64,000 nucleotides of DNA, taken from assembly GCF_900090145.1 (NCBI RefSeq), contig NZ_FMHI01000006.1, positions 280,731 to 344,730 of the forward strand, read 5' to 3'. Of this stretch, positions 36,062 to 45,699 are shown in pieces. Position numbers and translations under genes: made by a program. A model generated the notes under the pieces. It did not search any database, had not been told where the DNA came from, and saw only the letters and a program-made list of their open reading frames with translations. The stretch is from Streptomyces sp. WMMB 322 (GTDB lineage Bacteria; Actinomycetota; Actinomycetes; Streptomycetales; Streptomycetaceae). Position 1 is the first letter of the stretch; every line of letters starts with the position of its first letter.

Positions 36062-37105
36062 TCAGCGCAGCTTGGGATCGAGGGCGTCGCGCACCGCGTC
36101 GCCGAGCATGATGAACGCCAGTACGGTCAGGCTCAGCGCGGCCGCGGGATAGAGCAGGATGTGCGGCGCGTTGCGGAACTGCATCCCCTGGGAGGCGTCG
36201 GAGATGTCGGCCCCCCAGGAGACCGTGGGCGGCTGGAGCCCGACGCCGAGATAGCTGAGGGTCGCCTCCAGCGCGATGTACGTGCCGAGTGCGATGGTCG
36301 CCGTCACGATGACCGGCGCGACCGCGTTCGGGAGGATGTGCCGCCCCAGCATCCTGGCGTTGCCCGCTCCCAGGGCCCGCGCCGCCAGCACGTAGTCGTT
36401 CTGCTTGGCCGAGATGACGGACCCACGGGCGATGCGGGCGATCTGCGGCCAGCCCAGCAGCACGATGAAGGCGACCACCGTCCAAACGGAGCGGCTGCCC
36501 GTCATCGAGAGGAAGACCAGGCCCCCGAGCATGATCGGGATGCCGAAGAAGACGTCCGTGAGCCGGGAGATCAGGGCGTCCCACCAGCCGCCGAAGAATC
36601 CCGCGAGCCCCCCGAGGACACTGCCGACGGCGGCGACGCCCAGGGTGGCGCAGACGCCGACGGTCACGGACGTACGGGCCCCGTGGACGACCCGTGTGTA
36701 GACGTCGCACCCCTGGGTGTCGAAGCCGAACCAGTGCCCCGGCGAGGCCGGGTCGAGGGACCTGTCCAGGCGGCAGGAGAGAGGGTTCCGGGTGGCGATG
36801 AGGCCGGGCCACACCGAGATCACGACCAGGAAGAGGATCAGCAGCGCCGAGACCACGAAGACGGGATTGCGCCGCAGGTCGTGCCACGCGTCCGACCAGA
36901 GGCTGCGGGCCCGCTCCCCCGGCCCCGGCTCCTGCGGGACGGACGGCGGTGCGCCGGGACCGGGAGCGGGTGCAAGGCCGGGCGCGGCTCCCGCCGTCCC
37001 CGCGGCAGAGCCGGCCGCCGTCCCCGTGCCGGCTCCCGCGGCAGCTCCGGCCGCGGCGGAGGGCTCGCCGGAGGCCCACGAGCTCTCGGGGGCACGCTCA
37101 ACCAT
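36062..37105 (-). CDS. Second oligopeptide ABC transporter: permease, OppC type
   Basis: A 347-residue permease. A low-complexity Ala/Gly/Thr/Pro tail (~65 residues, AAAGAGTGTAAGSAAGTAGA) precedes SLWSDAWHDLRRNPVFVVSALLILFLV. The DTQGCDVYTRVVHGARTS loop, the EAA loop (NDYVLAARALGAGNARMLGRHILPNAVAPVIV) and the end LGDAVRDALDPKLR are standard. ATG 37105 has GGGAGGT six bases upstream. A GTG at 37156, overlapping the upstream stop as GTGA, would add 17 residues and cannot be excluded. Confidence 0.9.
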   Translation of the reverse strand: MVERAPESSWASGEPSAAAGAAAGAGTGTAAGSAAGTAGAAPGLAPAPGPGAPPSVPQEPGPGERARSLWSDAWHDLRRNPVFVVSALLILFLVVISVWPGLIATRNPLSCRLDRSLDPASPGHWFGFDTQGCDVYTRVVHGARTSVTVGVCATLGVAAVGSVLGGLAGFFGGWWDALISRLTDVFFGIPIMLGGLVFLSMTGSRSVWTVVAFIVLLGWPQIARIARGSVISAKQNDYVLAARALGAGNARMLGRHILPNAVAPVIVTATIALGTYIALEATLSYLGVGLQPPTVSWGADISDASQGMQFRNAPHILLYPAAALSLTVLAFIMLGDAVRDALDPKLR

Positions 37106-37152
37106 GCGCCACCTCCCGCCCGTCGGCCGTTCCGGCTGCGGTGCCGTCGATT

Positions 37153-38076
37153 TCACGCATAGCGGATCCTCGGGTCGAGCACGGCGTAGAGGAGGTCGAC
37201 GATCAGGTTCGCGAGCAGGAACACGATCACGAGGACCGTCACGAAGCCGACGACTGTCGGCGAGTTCTGCCGGACGATGCCCTGCCAGAGCTGGAAGCCG
37301 ACTCCCTGGATGTTGAAGATCCGCTCGGTGACGAGGGCGCCCGCCATGAGGTTCCCGACGTCCGTGCCGAGGAAGGTCACGACGGGGATCAGAGAGTTGC
37401 GCAGCAGGTGACGCACGTTCACGCGGGCCCGCGGCAGGCCCTTGGCGAGGGCGGTGCGTACGTAGTCGGCCCGGGCGTTCTCGCTGATGGAGGCGCGGGT
37501 GAGCCGGGTGACGTACGCGAGCGACAGCAGCGCCAGCACGACTCCCGGCAGCAGGAGCTGGCCGAGCGGCGCCTCGGGCGAGACCGCCGGGGCGATCCAT
37601 CCCCACTTCACGCCCAGCACATACTGCACGAGCGTGCCGGTGACGAAGGTCGGTACCGAGATCACGACCAGCGTGAGCATCAGCACCGAACTGTCGAGGG
37701 GCCGGCCGCGCCGCAGACCGGTGATCACGCCGAGGGCGATCCCGATGATGATCTCGATGACGACCGCGATCAGCGCGAGCCGGAGAGTCACGGGAAATGC
37801 CCTGCCCATCAGCTCGGTGACGGGCTGTCCGTTGAAGGCGTTGCCGAAGTCACCGGTGAAGATGTCGCCCATGTAGAGCAGGTACTGGAGCCACAGAGGC
37901 TTGTCGAGATGGAACTGGGCGCGCAGCTGCGCGGCAGTGGCGGGGTCGGGGGCCCGGTCCCCGAACATCGCGTTGACCGGGTCGCCGACCGCGTACACCA
38001 TCACGAAGATGAGGAACGTCGTCCCGATGAACACCGGGACCATCTGGAGCAGTCGTCTGATGACGTAGCGCCCCAC
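37153..38076 (-). CDS. Second oligopeptide ABC transporter: permease, OppB type
   Basis: A 307-residue permease with the OppB start MGRYVIRRLLQMVPVFIGTTFLIFVMVYAVGDP split over one helix and a periplasmic segment. About six helices follow, with the EAA region ARADYVRTALAKGLPRARVNVRHLLRNSLIPVVT and the end ANLIVDLLYAVLDPRIRYA. The lipoprotein gene lies 14 nt upstream and the OppC-type gene begins within or 47 nt after its end. All five subunits of this transporter are therefore present. Confidence 0.93.
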   Translation of the reverse strand: MGRYVIRRLLQMVPVFIGTTFLIFVMVYAVGDPVNAMFGDRAPDPATAAQLRAQFHLDKPLWLQYLLYMGDIFTGDFGNAFNGQPVTELMGRAFPVTLRLALIAVVIEIIIGIALGVITGLRRGRPLDSSVLMLTLVVISVPTFVTGTLVQYVLGVKWGWIAPAVSPEAPLGQLLLPGVVLALLSLAYVTRLTRASISENARADYVRTALAKGLPRARVNVRHLLRNSLIPVVTFLGTDVGNLMAGALVTERIFNIQGVGFQLWQGIVRQNSPTVVGFVTVLVIVFLLANLIVDLLYAVLDPRIRYA

Positions 38077-38090
38077 GGTATTTCACTCTC

Positions 38091-39731
38091 TCACTTGACT
38101 CTGATGTCGGTGAAGACCGGAACGGAGAAGGGGTTGAGGCGCACGTCGCTCACCCTGTCCGAATATCCCGCGTTGCCGTCCTGGTACCAGAGAGGAATCG
38201 CGGGCAGGTCCTTCAGGACGAGCTCCTCGGCCTTCTGGAACTTGCTCACGGCCTCCTCCTCTCCTGCGGCGTTCGCCTCGTCGATGAGTTTGTCGACGCG
38301 CTTGTCGGAGTACCCGGCGTCGTTCGACGAGGCGCCGGTGTAGTACAGCGGCTGAATGAAGTTCTGGATCAGCGGATAGTCCATCTGCCAGCCGGTGCGG
38401 AACATGCTCTTCAGCTTCTTTCCGGCGATGTCCTTGCGGAATTCGCTGAAGGTCGGGACGGGGTTGACGCTGCACGCGCCGTTCTTGTCGAGGGCGTTGT
38501 TGATGCTGTTGCACACGGCGTCCATCCACTGCCGGTGCGAGCCCGTGTCGACGTTCGAGGTGAGCGTGACCTTGCCGCCCGGCAGTCCGCCCGCGTCCTC
38601 GATCAGCCTCTTCGCCTCTTTCGGGTCGTACTTGCAGACGTCTCCGCACATCCCGGGCTCGAATCCGCCCGACTTCGTCAGCACCGGGGAGGTCAGGTCG
38701 CCGGCCGGCCTTCGGGTGCCGTGGTAGATCTTCTGCGCCACTTCCTCACGGTTGATCGCCATCGACAGCCCGACGCGGATCTGCTTGGCCTTCTCCGTCT
38801 GCCATTCCTTCCGGTAGAGGGGGAAGGAGAGCGTCTGGAGAATTCCCGCGGGCTGGTTGATGTACCGGCCGTCGAGGTCCCGCTCGGCGTTCTTGAGCTG
38901 ACCCGCGGGCAGCTCGTCGAACACGTCGAGGTTCCCGGCCTGAAGGTCGGTGTAGCCGGTGTTCTGGTCCGTGTAGACCTTCAGCTCGACGCCCTTGTTC
39001 TTCGGCTTGTCCGGGCCCGCGTACTCCTTGTTGACCGACAGCCTCATGGACTGCCCCTTGGTGTAGGAGTCGATCTTGTACGGGCCGTTCCCGATCGGCT
39101 TCTTCAGCCAGGCTGCGTGGTCCTTGAAGAACTTCTCCGGGAGCGGCGAGAAAGCCGCGTAGCCGAGGGTGTCGGGCCACTGGGAGAACTTCTGGTTGAG
39201 CTTCACCGTGAAGCTGTTCTTGCCGGTCACCTTCAGCCCGGACATCTTCTTCGCCTTGGGCTTGGCGCTCTCGTTCTCCGGGTGCACGTCGTCGTAGCCG
39301 TCGATGTACTCGAAGAAGTAGGAGCTGACCTGCTTGTTGGTGACGAGCGCGCCGTAATTCCACGCGTCGACGAAGGACTTCGCGGTGACGGGAGTGCCGT
39401 CGGAGAACTTCCAGCCCTTCTTCAGTTCGATGTCGAAGGTCTGCTGGTCGTCGGTCCTGATGGATTCGGCGACGGCGTTCTCCGCCTTGCCGGTGCGCGC
39501 GTTGTAGCGCTTGAGCCCCCGGAAAGTCATCTCCAGGACCTTGCCGCCCTGCACCTCGTTGGTGTTGGCGGGTTCGAGCGGATTCTGGGGGTCGGTCCAG
39601 AAGGCGCGTACGATGCCGGCGTCCGAGCCGGCCGCGGCGCTGCCGCCGGCTCCCCCGCCGCACCCCGCAGCCGCCAGGGTGACGACCGTCGCACAGCCGA
39701 ATGCCCACGTGACACGCGTGGCTCCACGCAT
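38091..39731 (-). CDS. Second oligopeptide ABC transporter: peptide-binding lipoprotein
   Basis: A 546-residue SBP_bac_5 receptor. The start is ATG 39731 (MRGATRVTWAFGCATVVTLAAAGC), with GAGGAGG seven bases upstream and a lipobox AAGC. The mature part begins with a Gly/Ala/Ser linker. WTDPQNPLEPANTNEVQGGK and LKKGWKFSDGTPVTAKSFVDAWNYG are typical, and the C terminus ends DLPAIPLWYQDGNAGYSDRV. The sequence type differs from the BldKB-like protein in this window, so peptide specificity is likely different. First gene of its operon; the promoter is in the 287-nt gap to typA. Confidence 0.9.
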   Translation of the reverse strand: MRGATRVTWAFGCATVVTLAAAGCGGGAGGSAAAGSDAGIVRAFWTDPQNPLEPANTNEVQGGKVLEMTFRGLKRYNARTGKAENAVAESIRTDDQQTFDIELKKGWKFSDGTPVTAKSFVDAWNYGALVTNKQVSSYFFEYIDGYDDVHPENESAKPKAKKMSGLKVTGKNSFTVKLNQKFSQWPDTLGYAAFSPLPEKFFKDHAAWLKKPIGNGPYKIDSYTKGQSMRLSVNKEYAGPDKPKNKGVELKVYTDQNTGYTDLQAGNLDVFDELPAGQLKNAERDLDGRYINQPAGILQTLSFPLYRKEWQTEKAKQIRVGLSMAINREEVAQKIYHGTRRPAGDLTSPVLTKSGGFEPGMCGDVCKYDPKEAKRLIEDAGGLPGGKVTLTSNVDTGSHRQWMDAVCNSINNALDKNGACSVNPVPTFSEFRKDIAGKKLKSMFRTGWQMDYPLIQNFIQPLYYTGASSNDAGYSDKRVDKLIDEANAAGEEEAVSKFQKAEELVLKDLPAIPLWYQDGNAGYSDRVSDVRLNPFSVPVFTDIRVK

Positions 39732-39962
39732 GGGGTGCCTCCTCGGTACCGCCGACGTCATGCCTTGCGGACCAGATAACACCCTTCACGCATCTTCATC
39801 TCGCTGCCCCGGCGGCGCCAGGTCCCCCTTCGCGCACAATCCCCCCGCCTGCCGCAGCCCTTTCCCGGGTGCCGCAAGGGAGTTGGGGCAAAAGAAATCG
39901 GCGGCCCCCCGGGCGTCCGGCCGGGTGACCGGATTCGAGGGACCGCCGCTTCAGCCGTTCCG

Positions 39963-39982
39963 GGCGGGCGGGGCCGCCCGCC
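39963..39982. terminator. Possible typA terminator
   Basis: GGCGGGCGG and CCGCCCGCC face each other across two bases, 37 nt past the typA stop. The hairpin is short and has no T-run, so this is a weak call. Confidence 0.35.
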
Positions 39983-40018
39983 TTCCGTTACGCCGCTGCC
40001 GGCACGCGGGTCCGGCGC

Positions 40019-41887
40019 TCAGCGCTTGGCTCGGGACGCCGCCCGGCCGCGAGCCTTCTGGTCGAGCTCCACCTTGCGGATGCGAACCGTCTCCGGGGTG
40101 ACCTCGATGCACTCGTCCTCGCGGCAGAACTCCAGCGCCTGCTCCAGGGAGAGCTTCCTCGGCGGCACCAGGTTCTCCGTGGTGTCGGCGGACGCAGCTC
40201 GCATGTTTGTGAGCTTCTTCTCCTTGGTGATGTTCACGTCCATGTCGTCGGCACGGGAGTTCTCGCCGACGATCATGCCCTCGTACACCTCGGTGCCGGG
40301 CTCGATGAAGATCGTCCCGCGCTCCTGAAGATTCATCATCGCAAACGGCGTCGCCGAGCCTGCCCTGTCCGCGACGAGTGAGCCGCTGCGCCTCGTGCGC
40401 AGGTCTCCGAACCACTGCTCGTGCCCCTCGAAGAGGCTGTGCGCGATGCCCGTGCCCCTGGTCTCGGTCAGGAACTCCGTGCGGAACCCGATCAGGCCGC
40501 GCGCCGGAACGATCCACTCCATGCGGACCCAGCCGGACCCGTGGTTGGTCATCGTCTCCATGCGCCCCTTGCGCGAGGCCATCAGCTGCGTGATGGCACC
40601 CATGAACTCCTCCGGGGCGTCGATCGTCATGCGCTCCACGGGCTCGTGCAGCTTGCCGTCGATCTCCCGGGTGACGACCTCCGGCTTGCCGACCGTCAGC
40701 TCGAAGCCCTCGCGGCGCATGGTCTCGACGAGGATGGCCAGGGCGAGTTCACCGCGGCCCTGCACCTCCCAGGCGTCCGGCCGCTCCGTGGGCAGGACAC
40801 GCAGCGAGACGTTGCCGACGAGTTCGCGGTCGAGCCGGTCCTTCACCAGCCGTGCCGTCACCTTGTGCTTCTTGCCGCCCTTGCCGACCAGCGGAGAGGT
40901 GTTCGTGCCGATGGTCATCGAGATCGCCGGCTCGTCGACGGTGATGAGCGGCAGGGCGACCGGGTTCTCCGGGTCGGCGAGCGTCTCGCCGATCATGATG
41001 TCGGGGATACCGGCGACCGCGCAGATGTCACCGGGCCCGGCGGCCTCAGCGGGCTTGCGGGTCAGCGCGTCCGTCATCAGCAGCTCGGTGATGCGTACGC
41101 TCTGCTCCGAGCCGTCGCGCTTGAGCCAGGCGACCGTCTGCCCCTTCTTCAGGGTGCCGTTCTTCACGCGCAGCAGCGCGATACGGCCGAGGAAGTTGTC
41201 CGCGTCTAGGTTGGTGACGTGGGCCTGCAGGGGCGCGTCGTCCTCGTACGTCGGCGCGGGGACCGTCTCCAGCAGAGTGGTGAAGAACGGTTCGAGGCTG
41301 TCGCTGTCCGCGGGGACGGTGCCGTCCTCGGGCTGCGTCAGCGAGGCGACGCCGTCCCGCGCGCAGGCGTAGACGATGGGGAACTCGATCTGCTCCTCGT
41401 CGGCGTCCAGGTCGAGGAAGAGGTCGTAGGTGTCGTCGACGACGGCGGAGATACGGGCGTCCGACCTGTCGGTCTTGTTGATGCACAGGATGACCGGGAG
41501 GCGCGCTTCCAGTGCCTTGCGCAGCACGAAGCGGGTCTGCGGCAGCGGTCCCTCGGAGGCGTCCACGAGCAGCACCACGGCGTCCACCATGGACAGGCCG
41601 CGCTCGACCTCACCGCCGAAGTCGGCGTGCCCCGGGGTGTCGATGATGTTGATGACGACGGAGTCGCCGCCCTTGGGGTGGTACTTCACGGCGGTGTTCT
41701 TCGCGAGAATGGTGATGCCCTTCTCGCGCTCCAGGTCGCTGGAGTCCATCACACGGTCGTCGACCGACTCCAGCTGGTGCGCTGCGAACGCCCCTGCCTG
41801 CTTGAGCATGGCGTCGACGAGGGTGGTCTTCCCGTGGTCGACGTGGGCGACGATGGCGACGTTGCGGATGTCGTGACGCGTGGGCAT
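40019..41887 (-). CDS. typA: Translational GTPase TypA/BipA
   Basis: A 622-residue ribosome-binding GTPase. G1 AHVDHGKTT, switch region [16 protein letters not shown]3 [15 protein letters not shown] and G4 NKTDRSDA are present. EF-G-like domains III/V and the TypA-specific C terminus ([35 protein letters not shown]) follow. TypA acts in ribosome assembly and in stress adaptation. ATG 41887 begins [19 protein letters not shown]. In streptomycetes typA also neighbours peptide-transport genes. The gene is monocistronic here. Confidence 0.97.
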   Translation of the reverse strand: MPTRHDIRNVAIVAHVDHGKTTLVDAMLKQAGAFAAHQLESVDDRVMDSSDLEREKGITILAKNTAVKYHPKGGDSVVINIIDTPGHADFGGEVERGLSMVDAVVLLVDASEGPLPQTRFVLRKALEARLPVILCINKTDRSDARISAVVDDTYDLFLDLDADEEQIEFPIVYACARDGVASLTQPEDGTVPADSDSLEPFFTTLLETVPAPTYEDDAPLQAHVTNLDADNFLGRIALLRVKNGTLKKGQTVAWLKRDGSEQSVRITELLMTDALTRKPAEAAGPGDICAVAGIPDIMIGETLADPENPVALPLITVDEPAISMTIGTNTSPLVGKGGKKHKVTARLVKDRLDRELVGNVSLRVLPTERPDAWEVQGRGELALAILVETMRREGFELTVGKPEVVTREIDGKLHEPVERMTIDAPEEFMGAITQLMASRKGRMETMTNHGSGWVRMEWIVPARGLIGFRTEFLTETRGTGIAHSLFEGHEQWFGDLRTRRSGSLVADRAGSATPFAMMNLQERGTIFIEPGTEVYEGMIVGENSRADDMDVNITKEKKLTNMRAASADTTENLVPPRKLSLEQALEFCREDECIEVTPETVRIRKVELDQKARGRAASRAKR

Positions 41888-41994
41888 GGCTGACTGACGC
41901 TTCTCCCGGATCGTGGGTGGGGCGCGGTGCGTGGCTGCTCCTCACGCGCGCTGCCGGGCTGGGTCTCGCCGCGGCTCCGCCAACCATGGTACGG

Positions 41995-42055
41995 CCCGGC
42001 CACCCGGCGGGCGCCTTCCGCCCTGTGGGGGCCGGGCCCGGGGCGGGTGGCCGGG
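41995..42055 (-). terminator. Stem-loop downstream of the orphan peptide-binding lipoprotein gene
   Basis: CCCGGCCACCCG (41995-42006) pairs with 42044-42055 over 12 bp, with a GC-rich 37-nt interior that can fold further. It lies just after the lipoprotein stop at 42073 on the minus strand. Confidence 0.55.
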
Positions 42056-42072
42056 ATGCGCGAGCTGCTTGT

Positions 42073-44367
42073 TTACCGCTCGAAGCCGATGTCCTGGTAG
42101 CGCGGCGTCTCGAAGCCGAAGGCGCCGGCGTTGGCGACCTTGTCACCGGCGGCCACGAGCTGCGGCCGCTGGTAGAGCGGCACCGAGGCCGCCGCCGCCC
42201 AGATCCGGGCGTCGGCCCGTTTGATGAGGTCGTTGCGGGCGCCGTCGTCGAGCTCTCTCGACGCCTGCTCGAAGAGCTGGTCGATCTGGTTGGTGCCGAC
42301 CCGGGTGTAGTTCTGCTCCACGAGCAGCGAACCGTCCGCGGCGGCGGCCGGCTTGGCGAAGATCGGACGGGCGTCCGTCGCCGGGTAGGCGGTGCCGGGC
42401 CAGGAGTAGATGGCCAGGTCGTAGTCGCCCGTCGCGATGTGCTTCTCGAAGTAGTCCTCGGCGGGGACGTGCTTCATCTGTGTACGGACACCGATGCGGG
42501 TCAGCTCCCTGGCGATCCGGGCCCCGGTGTCCCTGATCGACTCCGAGCCCGGTCCCGAGGGGAGCACGAAACGCAGCGTCAACGGCTTGCCCGACTTCAT
42601 CCGCTGCACCTTCGCCCCGCCGTCGGAGAGCAGCCGCAGTTCGTCCGCGTGGGCGCGGGCCCGGGCGGCTTCCTTCTCGGCGGCGCGGGCCTGGCGGATC
42701 CTGCTCTCGGAGCCGCTCTCCTCGGCCGTGCCGAGGCGTGCGTGGGCCGCCTGCATCATGAGCGAGGCGCGCTGCCCGGTGGTGGCGGGAGAGAGCACGA
42801 GCGGCTGTCCCGCCAGGCGGGCGGCCTCCTGTGCGCTCACCGGAGCCACCGCGGGCGCCGCGGCGGGTGCCGCGGCCCCGGCACGCTCGCGGGCGCTGCT
42901 CTGCTGGGCGTTCTTGCCGCCGTCGTTCCCGGCGTCCTCGCCGTCCTTGTCCTGCTTGCCGTCCTGGTCGCCGTCCTGCTTGCCCTTCTCGTTCCCGTCC
43001 TTGTCCTGCTTGCCGTCCTGGTCGCCGTCCTTCTTGCCGCGCTCGCCCTTCTTCGCGTCCGCGTCGGAAGTGGACGACGAACTCGCGCCCCCCTCCTTCC
43101 AGCCGGCCTCGGCCAGCAGTGACTGCGCCGCCTCCACGTCCTGCTTCCCGAGAGCGTCGCTGTTGTCCGCGTATCCGTCCTGGTCGATCATCCGCAGGTG
43201 GCTGCCGAGCGCCTTGACGGGCAGCCCCGTGCCGCGCAGGGCGTGCTTGGCGATGCGCTCGCGGTCGATGGCCCGCGCGACGGCCCTGCGTACCCGCTCG
43301 TCCGCGAGCGGGCCCGAAGCGCCGTTGAGCGCAAGCTGGGTGTAGGCGGGTTCGAAGGCGTGGCGCAGCGCGACATGGCGCAGGTTCCCGTCCCGCTCGG
43401 CCTGCTTGCGCAGCTCCGCCGTGGACTTGCGCGCGTGCTCCTCGCGCTTCCTGCTCTTGGCGTCCTCCTCCCCTCCCTTGTGCGCGCGGATGATGCTGCG
43501 CATGGTCGCCACGTCCACCTCGGCGAGGTCCAGCTGTCCCCGCCGCAGTGCTTCCTTGCGCTCCTTGCGGGGGACGACCCGCAGCGTGATGCGCTTGAGC
43601 TTCGCCTTGTCGCCCCACCACTTCCCGTTCCGCACCAGCGTGATCGAGGTGTCGCCCCGGCGGAACTTCTCGACGCGGAACGGGCCCGCGGAGACGGGGA
43701 GCGAGGCCCGCACCCCTTGGTTGAAGTCCTCGGCACGGCCCATCACGGTCTTCGGGTAGAGGGGTGCGAACAGCGACTTCCAGTCGGCGTACGGCTTGCG
43801 GAAGACGACCTTCACCTCGTGTGCGTTCTCGCCCCTGGTCACCTTGGCGATCCGGTCGTAGCCGGCGTTCCGGGCGGCGCGGAACGATCGGTTCTTGCCG
43901 CTGAGCGCCTTCCACTGGGCCTTGAAGTCGGCGGCGCCGAGTGCGCGCCCGCTGCTCCAGCGCGCCTTCGGGTTGAGCTTGTAGACGACTGTCTGACGCG
44001 GCTCGCGTTCGGTGATCTCGGCGGACTCGAGGTAGTCCTGGTTGAGCTGCGGCCGGGCCGCCGAGTCCAGCGTGAAGAGGGAGGGCAGCGTGGCGCCGGT
44101 GATGCGCTCGGTCGTCGCGTCCGCCGTGGACTGGAAGGCGTTGAGCGTGCGCGGCAGCGAGTCGATGGCCCAGCGCAGCGAGCCTCCCGATGCGATCTGT
44201 TCACGGTCGAGGTGCGGAACGTCTCGTGCGGCGCCGCTGCCGCCTCCTGAAGAGCTGGGACCACCACCGTCACCGGAGGTGCATCCGGCGAGAGGGATCA
44301 GCACGCCGGCCAGGAGGAGTGCGAGTGAACGCCGGGTGGCTGCGTCGAGAGCTTGCGCGGCTGGCAT
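42073..44367 (-). CDS. Orphan peptide-binding lipoprotein with Asp/Lys/Gly insert
   Basis: A 764-residue SBP_bac_5 receptor, longer than the usual ~550-600. Signal peptide RRSLALLLAGVLIPLAGC has lipobox LAGC; ATG 44367 has GGAGG seven bases upstream. Typical elements are GGSLRWAIDSLPRTLNAFQS and VVYKLNPKARWSSGRALGAADF. Residues ~430-560 are low in complexity, including KQDKDGNEKGKQDGDQDGKQ and a long Ala/Pro run, encoded by a 54-bp tandem duplication. The C-terminal lobe resumes at TLRFVLPSGPGSESIRDTGA. No permease or ATPase is adjacent; it may share a transporter with the operons nearby. Monocistronic. Confidence 0.88.
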   Translation of the reverse strand: MPAAQALDAATRRSLALLLAGVLIPLAGCTSGDGGGPSSSGGGSGAARDVPHLDREQIASGGSLRWAIDSLPRTLNAFQSTADATTERITGATLPSLFTLDSAARPQLNQDYLESAEITEREPRQTVVYKLNPKARWSSGRALGAADFKAQWKALSGKNRSFRAARNAGYDRIAKVTRGENAHEVKVVFRKPYADWKSLFAPLYPKTVMGRAEDFNQGVRASLPVSAGPFRVEKFRRGDTSITLVRNGKWWGDKAKLKRITLRVVPRKERKEALRRGQLDLAEVDVATMRSIIRAHKGGEEDAKSRKREEHARKSTAELRKQAERDGNLRHVALRHAFEPAYTQLALNGASGPLADERVRRAVARAIDRERIAKHALRGTGLPVKALGSHLRMIDQDGYADNSDALGKQDVEAAQSLLAEAGWKEGGASSSSTSDADAKKGERGKKDGDQDGKQDKDGNEKGKQDGDQDGKQDKDGEDAGNDGGKNAQQSSARERAGAAAPAAAPAVAPVSAQEAARLAGQPLVLSPATTGQRASLMMQAAHARLGTAEESGSESRIRQARAAEKEAARARAHADELRLLSDGGAKVQRMKSGKPLTLRFVLPSGPGSESIRDTGARIARELTRIGVRTQMKHVPAEDYFEKHIATGDYDLAIYSWPGTAYPATDARPIFAKPAAAADGSLLVEQNYTRVGTNQIDQLFEQASRELDDGARNDLIKRADARIWAAAASVPLYQRPQLVAAGDKVANAGAFGFETPRYQDIGFER
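42941..43048. repeat. 54-bp tandem duplication inside the lipoprotein gene
   Basis: Two copies start at 42941 and 42995. They are nearly identical over the first ~43 bases and diverge at the end. The period is 18 codons, so the frame is kept and the peptide DGDQDGKQDKDG is repeated. Confidence 0.8.
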
Positions 44368-44644
44368 GTCTGAACCTCCGGGGCTCGGGGTCATGCGGGG
44401 CGTACACGCGGCTCGGTTGCCTGCGTGGACCACGTTCGGCGGCATAGGCGTTTCATCACATCTATCGCCCACTGAAGGGGAGCCCGTGTGGCGTGGCCCG
44501 GAGGCTCGGCCGCGTCGCACGTCACGCCACCCGTGCGGAGCACAGGGCTTCCTACGCCCCGGGAACGCCCCGGAGTTGAGCCCGGGACCGGAGCCGGAAG
44601 CGAGCAGCCGAAAAGGGAGAGACAGGCGCCCCAGGGAGACATAT

Positions 44645-44661
44645 CTTTGACTCAGTCAAAG
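44645..44661. promoter_or_regulatory. MarR-type operator
   Basis: CTTTGACT-C-AGTCAAAG is a perfect 8+8 palindrome ending 14 bases before the MarR-fusion start, and it includes a TTGACT -35-like box. Position and form fit autorepression. The 308-nt gap (44368-44675) holds no other recognisable gene. Confidence 0.75.
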
Positions 44662-44675
44662 AAAAGGGGTGGGCG

Positions 44676-45608
44676 ATGGCCACCGGCACCGCGCAGGAGA
44701 TGCGTGCCTTCAACCGCTTCTACACGAACCTCATCGGCGCGCTCGACTACAGCCGCCACCTGCACACCCCGTACACGCTCACCGAGGCGCGCGTGCTCTA
44801 CGAACTGGTCAACGCGCCGCGCACGGACGCCGCAGACCTGCGGTCCGCGATCTCCGTGGACGCCGGCCAGCTGAGCCGCATGCTCGCCCGCTTCGAGGAG
44901 CGGGGCCTGGTCAGCCGCGGGCCCTCGGGGCGGGACGCCCGGCGGGTGAACGTCGTGCTGACCGACGAGGGACGGGAGGCGGCACGGCAGCTGGAGGAGC
45001 GTTCACAGGCCGCCGTCGAGTCGCTGCTGGACGGGATGACGGAGGCGGAGCGGGAGCTGCTGGCGCAGAGCCTGCGCACGGCCCGCGGAATTCTGGAGGA
45101 CGGCACCGCACGGAGCGGTGCCGCGGACCTGATACGGCTGCGCGCTCCCCGCCCGGGAGACATGGGCTGGATCATCGAACGCAACGCGTCGGTCTACGCC
45201 GCGGAGTTCGGCTGGGACGGGACGTACGAGGCTCTCGTCGCGCGCATCGTCGCGGAGTTCGCCGCGGGACACGAGGCCGGTCGCGAGGCGGCGTGGATCG
45301 CCGAACTCGACGGGCGGCGGGCGGGCTGCGTGATGTGCGTGTCGGACAGCGCCCCCGACACGGCCCGGCTGCGGCTGCTGCTCGTGGACCCGGCGGCGCG
45401 GGGCCACGGGCTCGGGGACCGGCTCGTCGGCGAATGTGTCGGCTTCGCGCGCGCCGCCGGATACCGGGAGGTCGTGCTGTGGACCAATGACGTGCTGGCG
45501 GCGGCTCGGCGCATCTACGAGCGTGCCGGCTTCGAACTGGTCGCCGAGTCGCGGCACCACAGCTTCGGCCACGACCTGAACGGCCAGGACTGGCGCCTTC
45601 GCCTCTGA
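44676..45608 (+). CDS. MarR regulator-GNAT acetyltransferase fusion
   Basis: A 310-residue two-domain protein. Residues ~10-140 form a MarR winged helix (YTLTEARVLYELVNAPRTDAADLRSAISVDAGQLSRML, wing RGPSGRDARRVNVVLTDEGREAA). Residues ~155-310 form a GNAT domain with acetyl-CoA loop VDPAARGHGLGDRLV and the late ARRIYERAGFELV. Such fusions may acetylate a small molecule that also acts as inducer, or a protein; neither is known. ATG 44676 has AAAAGGGG upstream and the operator just before it, so autoregulation is likely. The next gene (another acetyltransferase) follows after 91 nt. Confidence 0.93.
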   Translation: MATGTAQEMRAFNRFYTNLIGALDYSRHLHTPYTLTEARVLYELVNAPRTDAADLRSAISVDAGQLSRMLARFEERGLVSRGPSGRDARRVNVVLTDEGREAARQLEERSQAAVESLLDGMTEAERELLAQSLRTARGILEDGTARSGAADLIRLRAPRPGDMGWIIERNASVYAAEFGWDGTYEALVARIVAEFAAGHEAGREAAWIAELDGRRAGCVMCVSDSAPDTARLRLLLVDPAARGHGLGDRLVGECVGFARAAGYREVVLWTNDVLAAARRIYERAGFELVAESRHHSFGHDLNGQDWRLRL

Positions 45609-45699
45609 CGCCGAACCGCGCGACGGCCGCGCCGTACCTCGGTTCCGGCTCCGCCGAAAATTCGTCGACGCGGCCGGCAGGCTCCGCCAGGCTCCTGTC

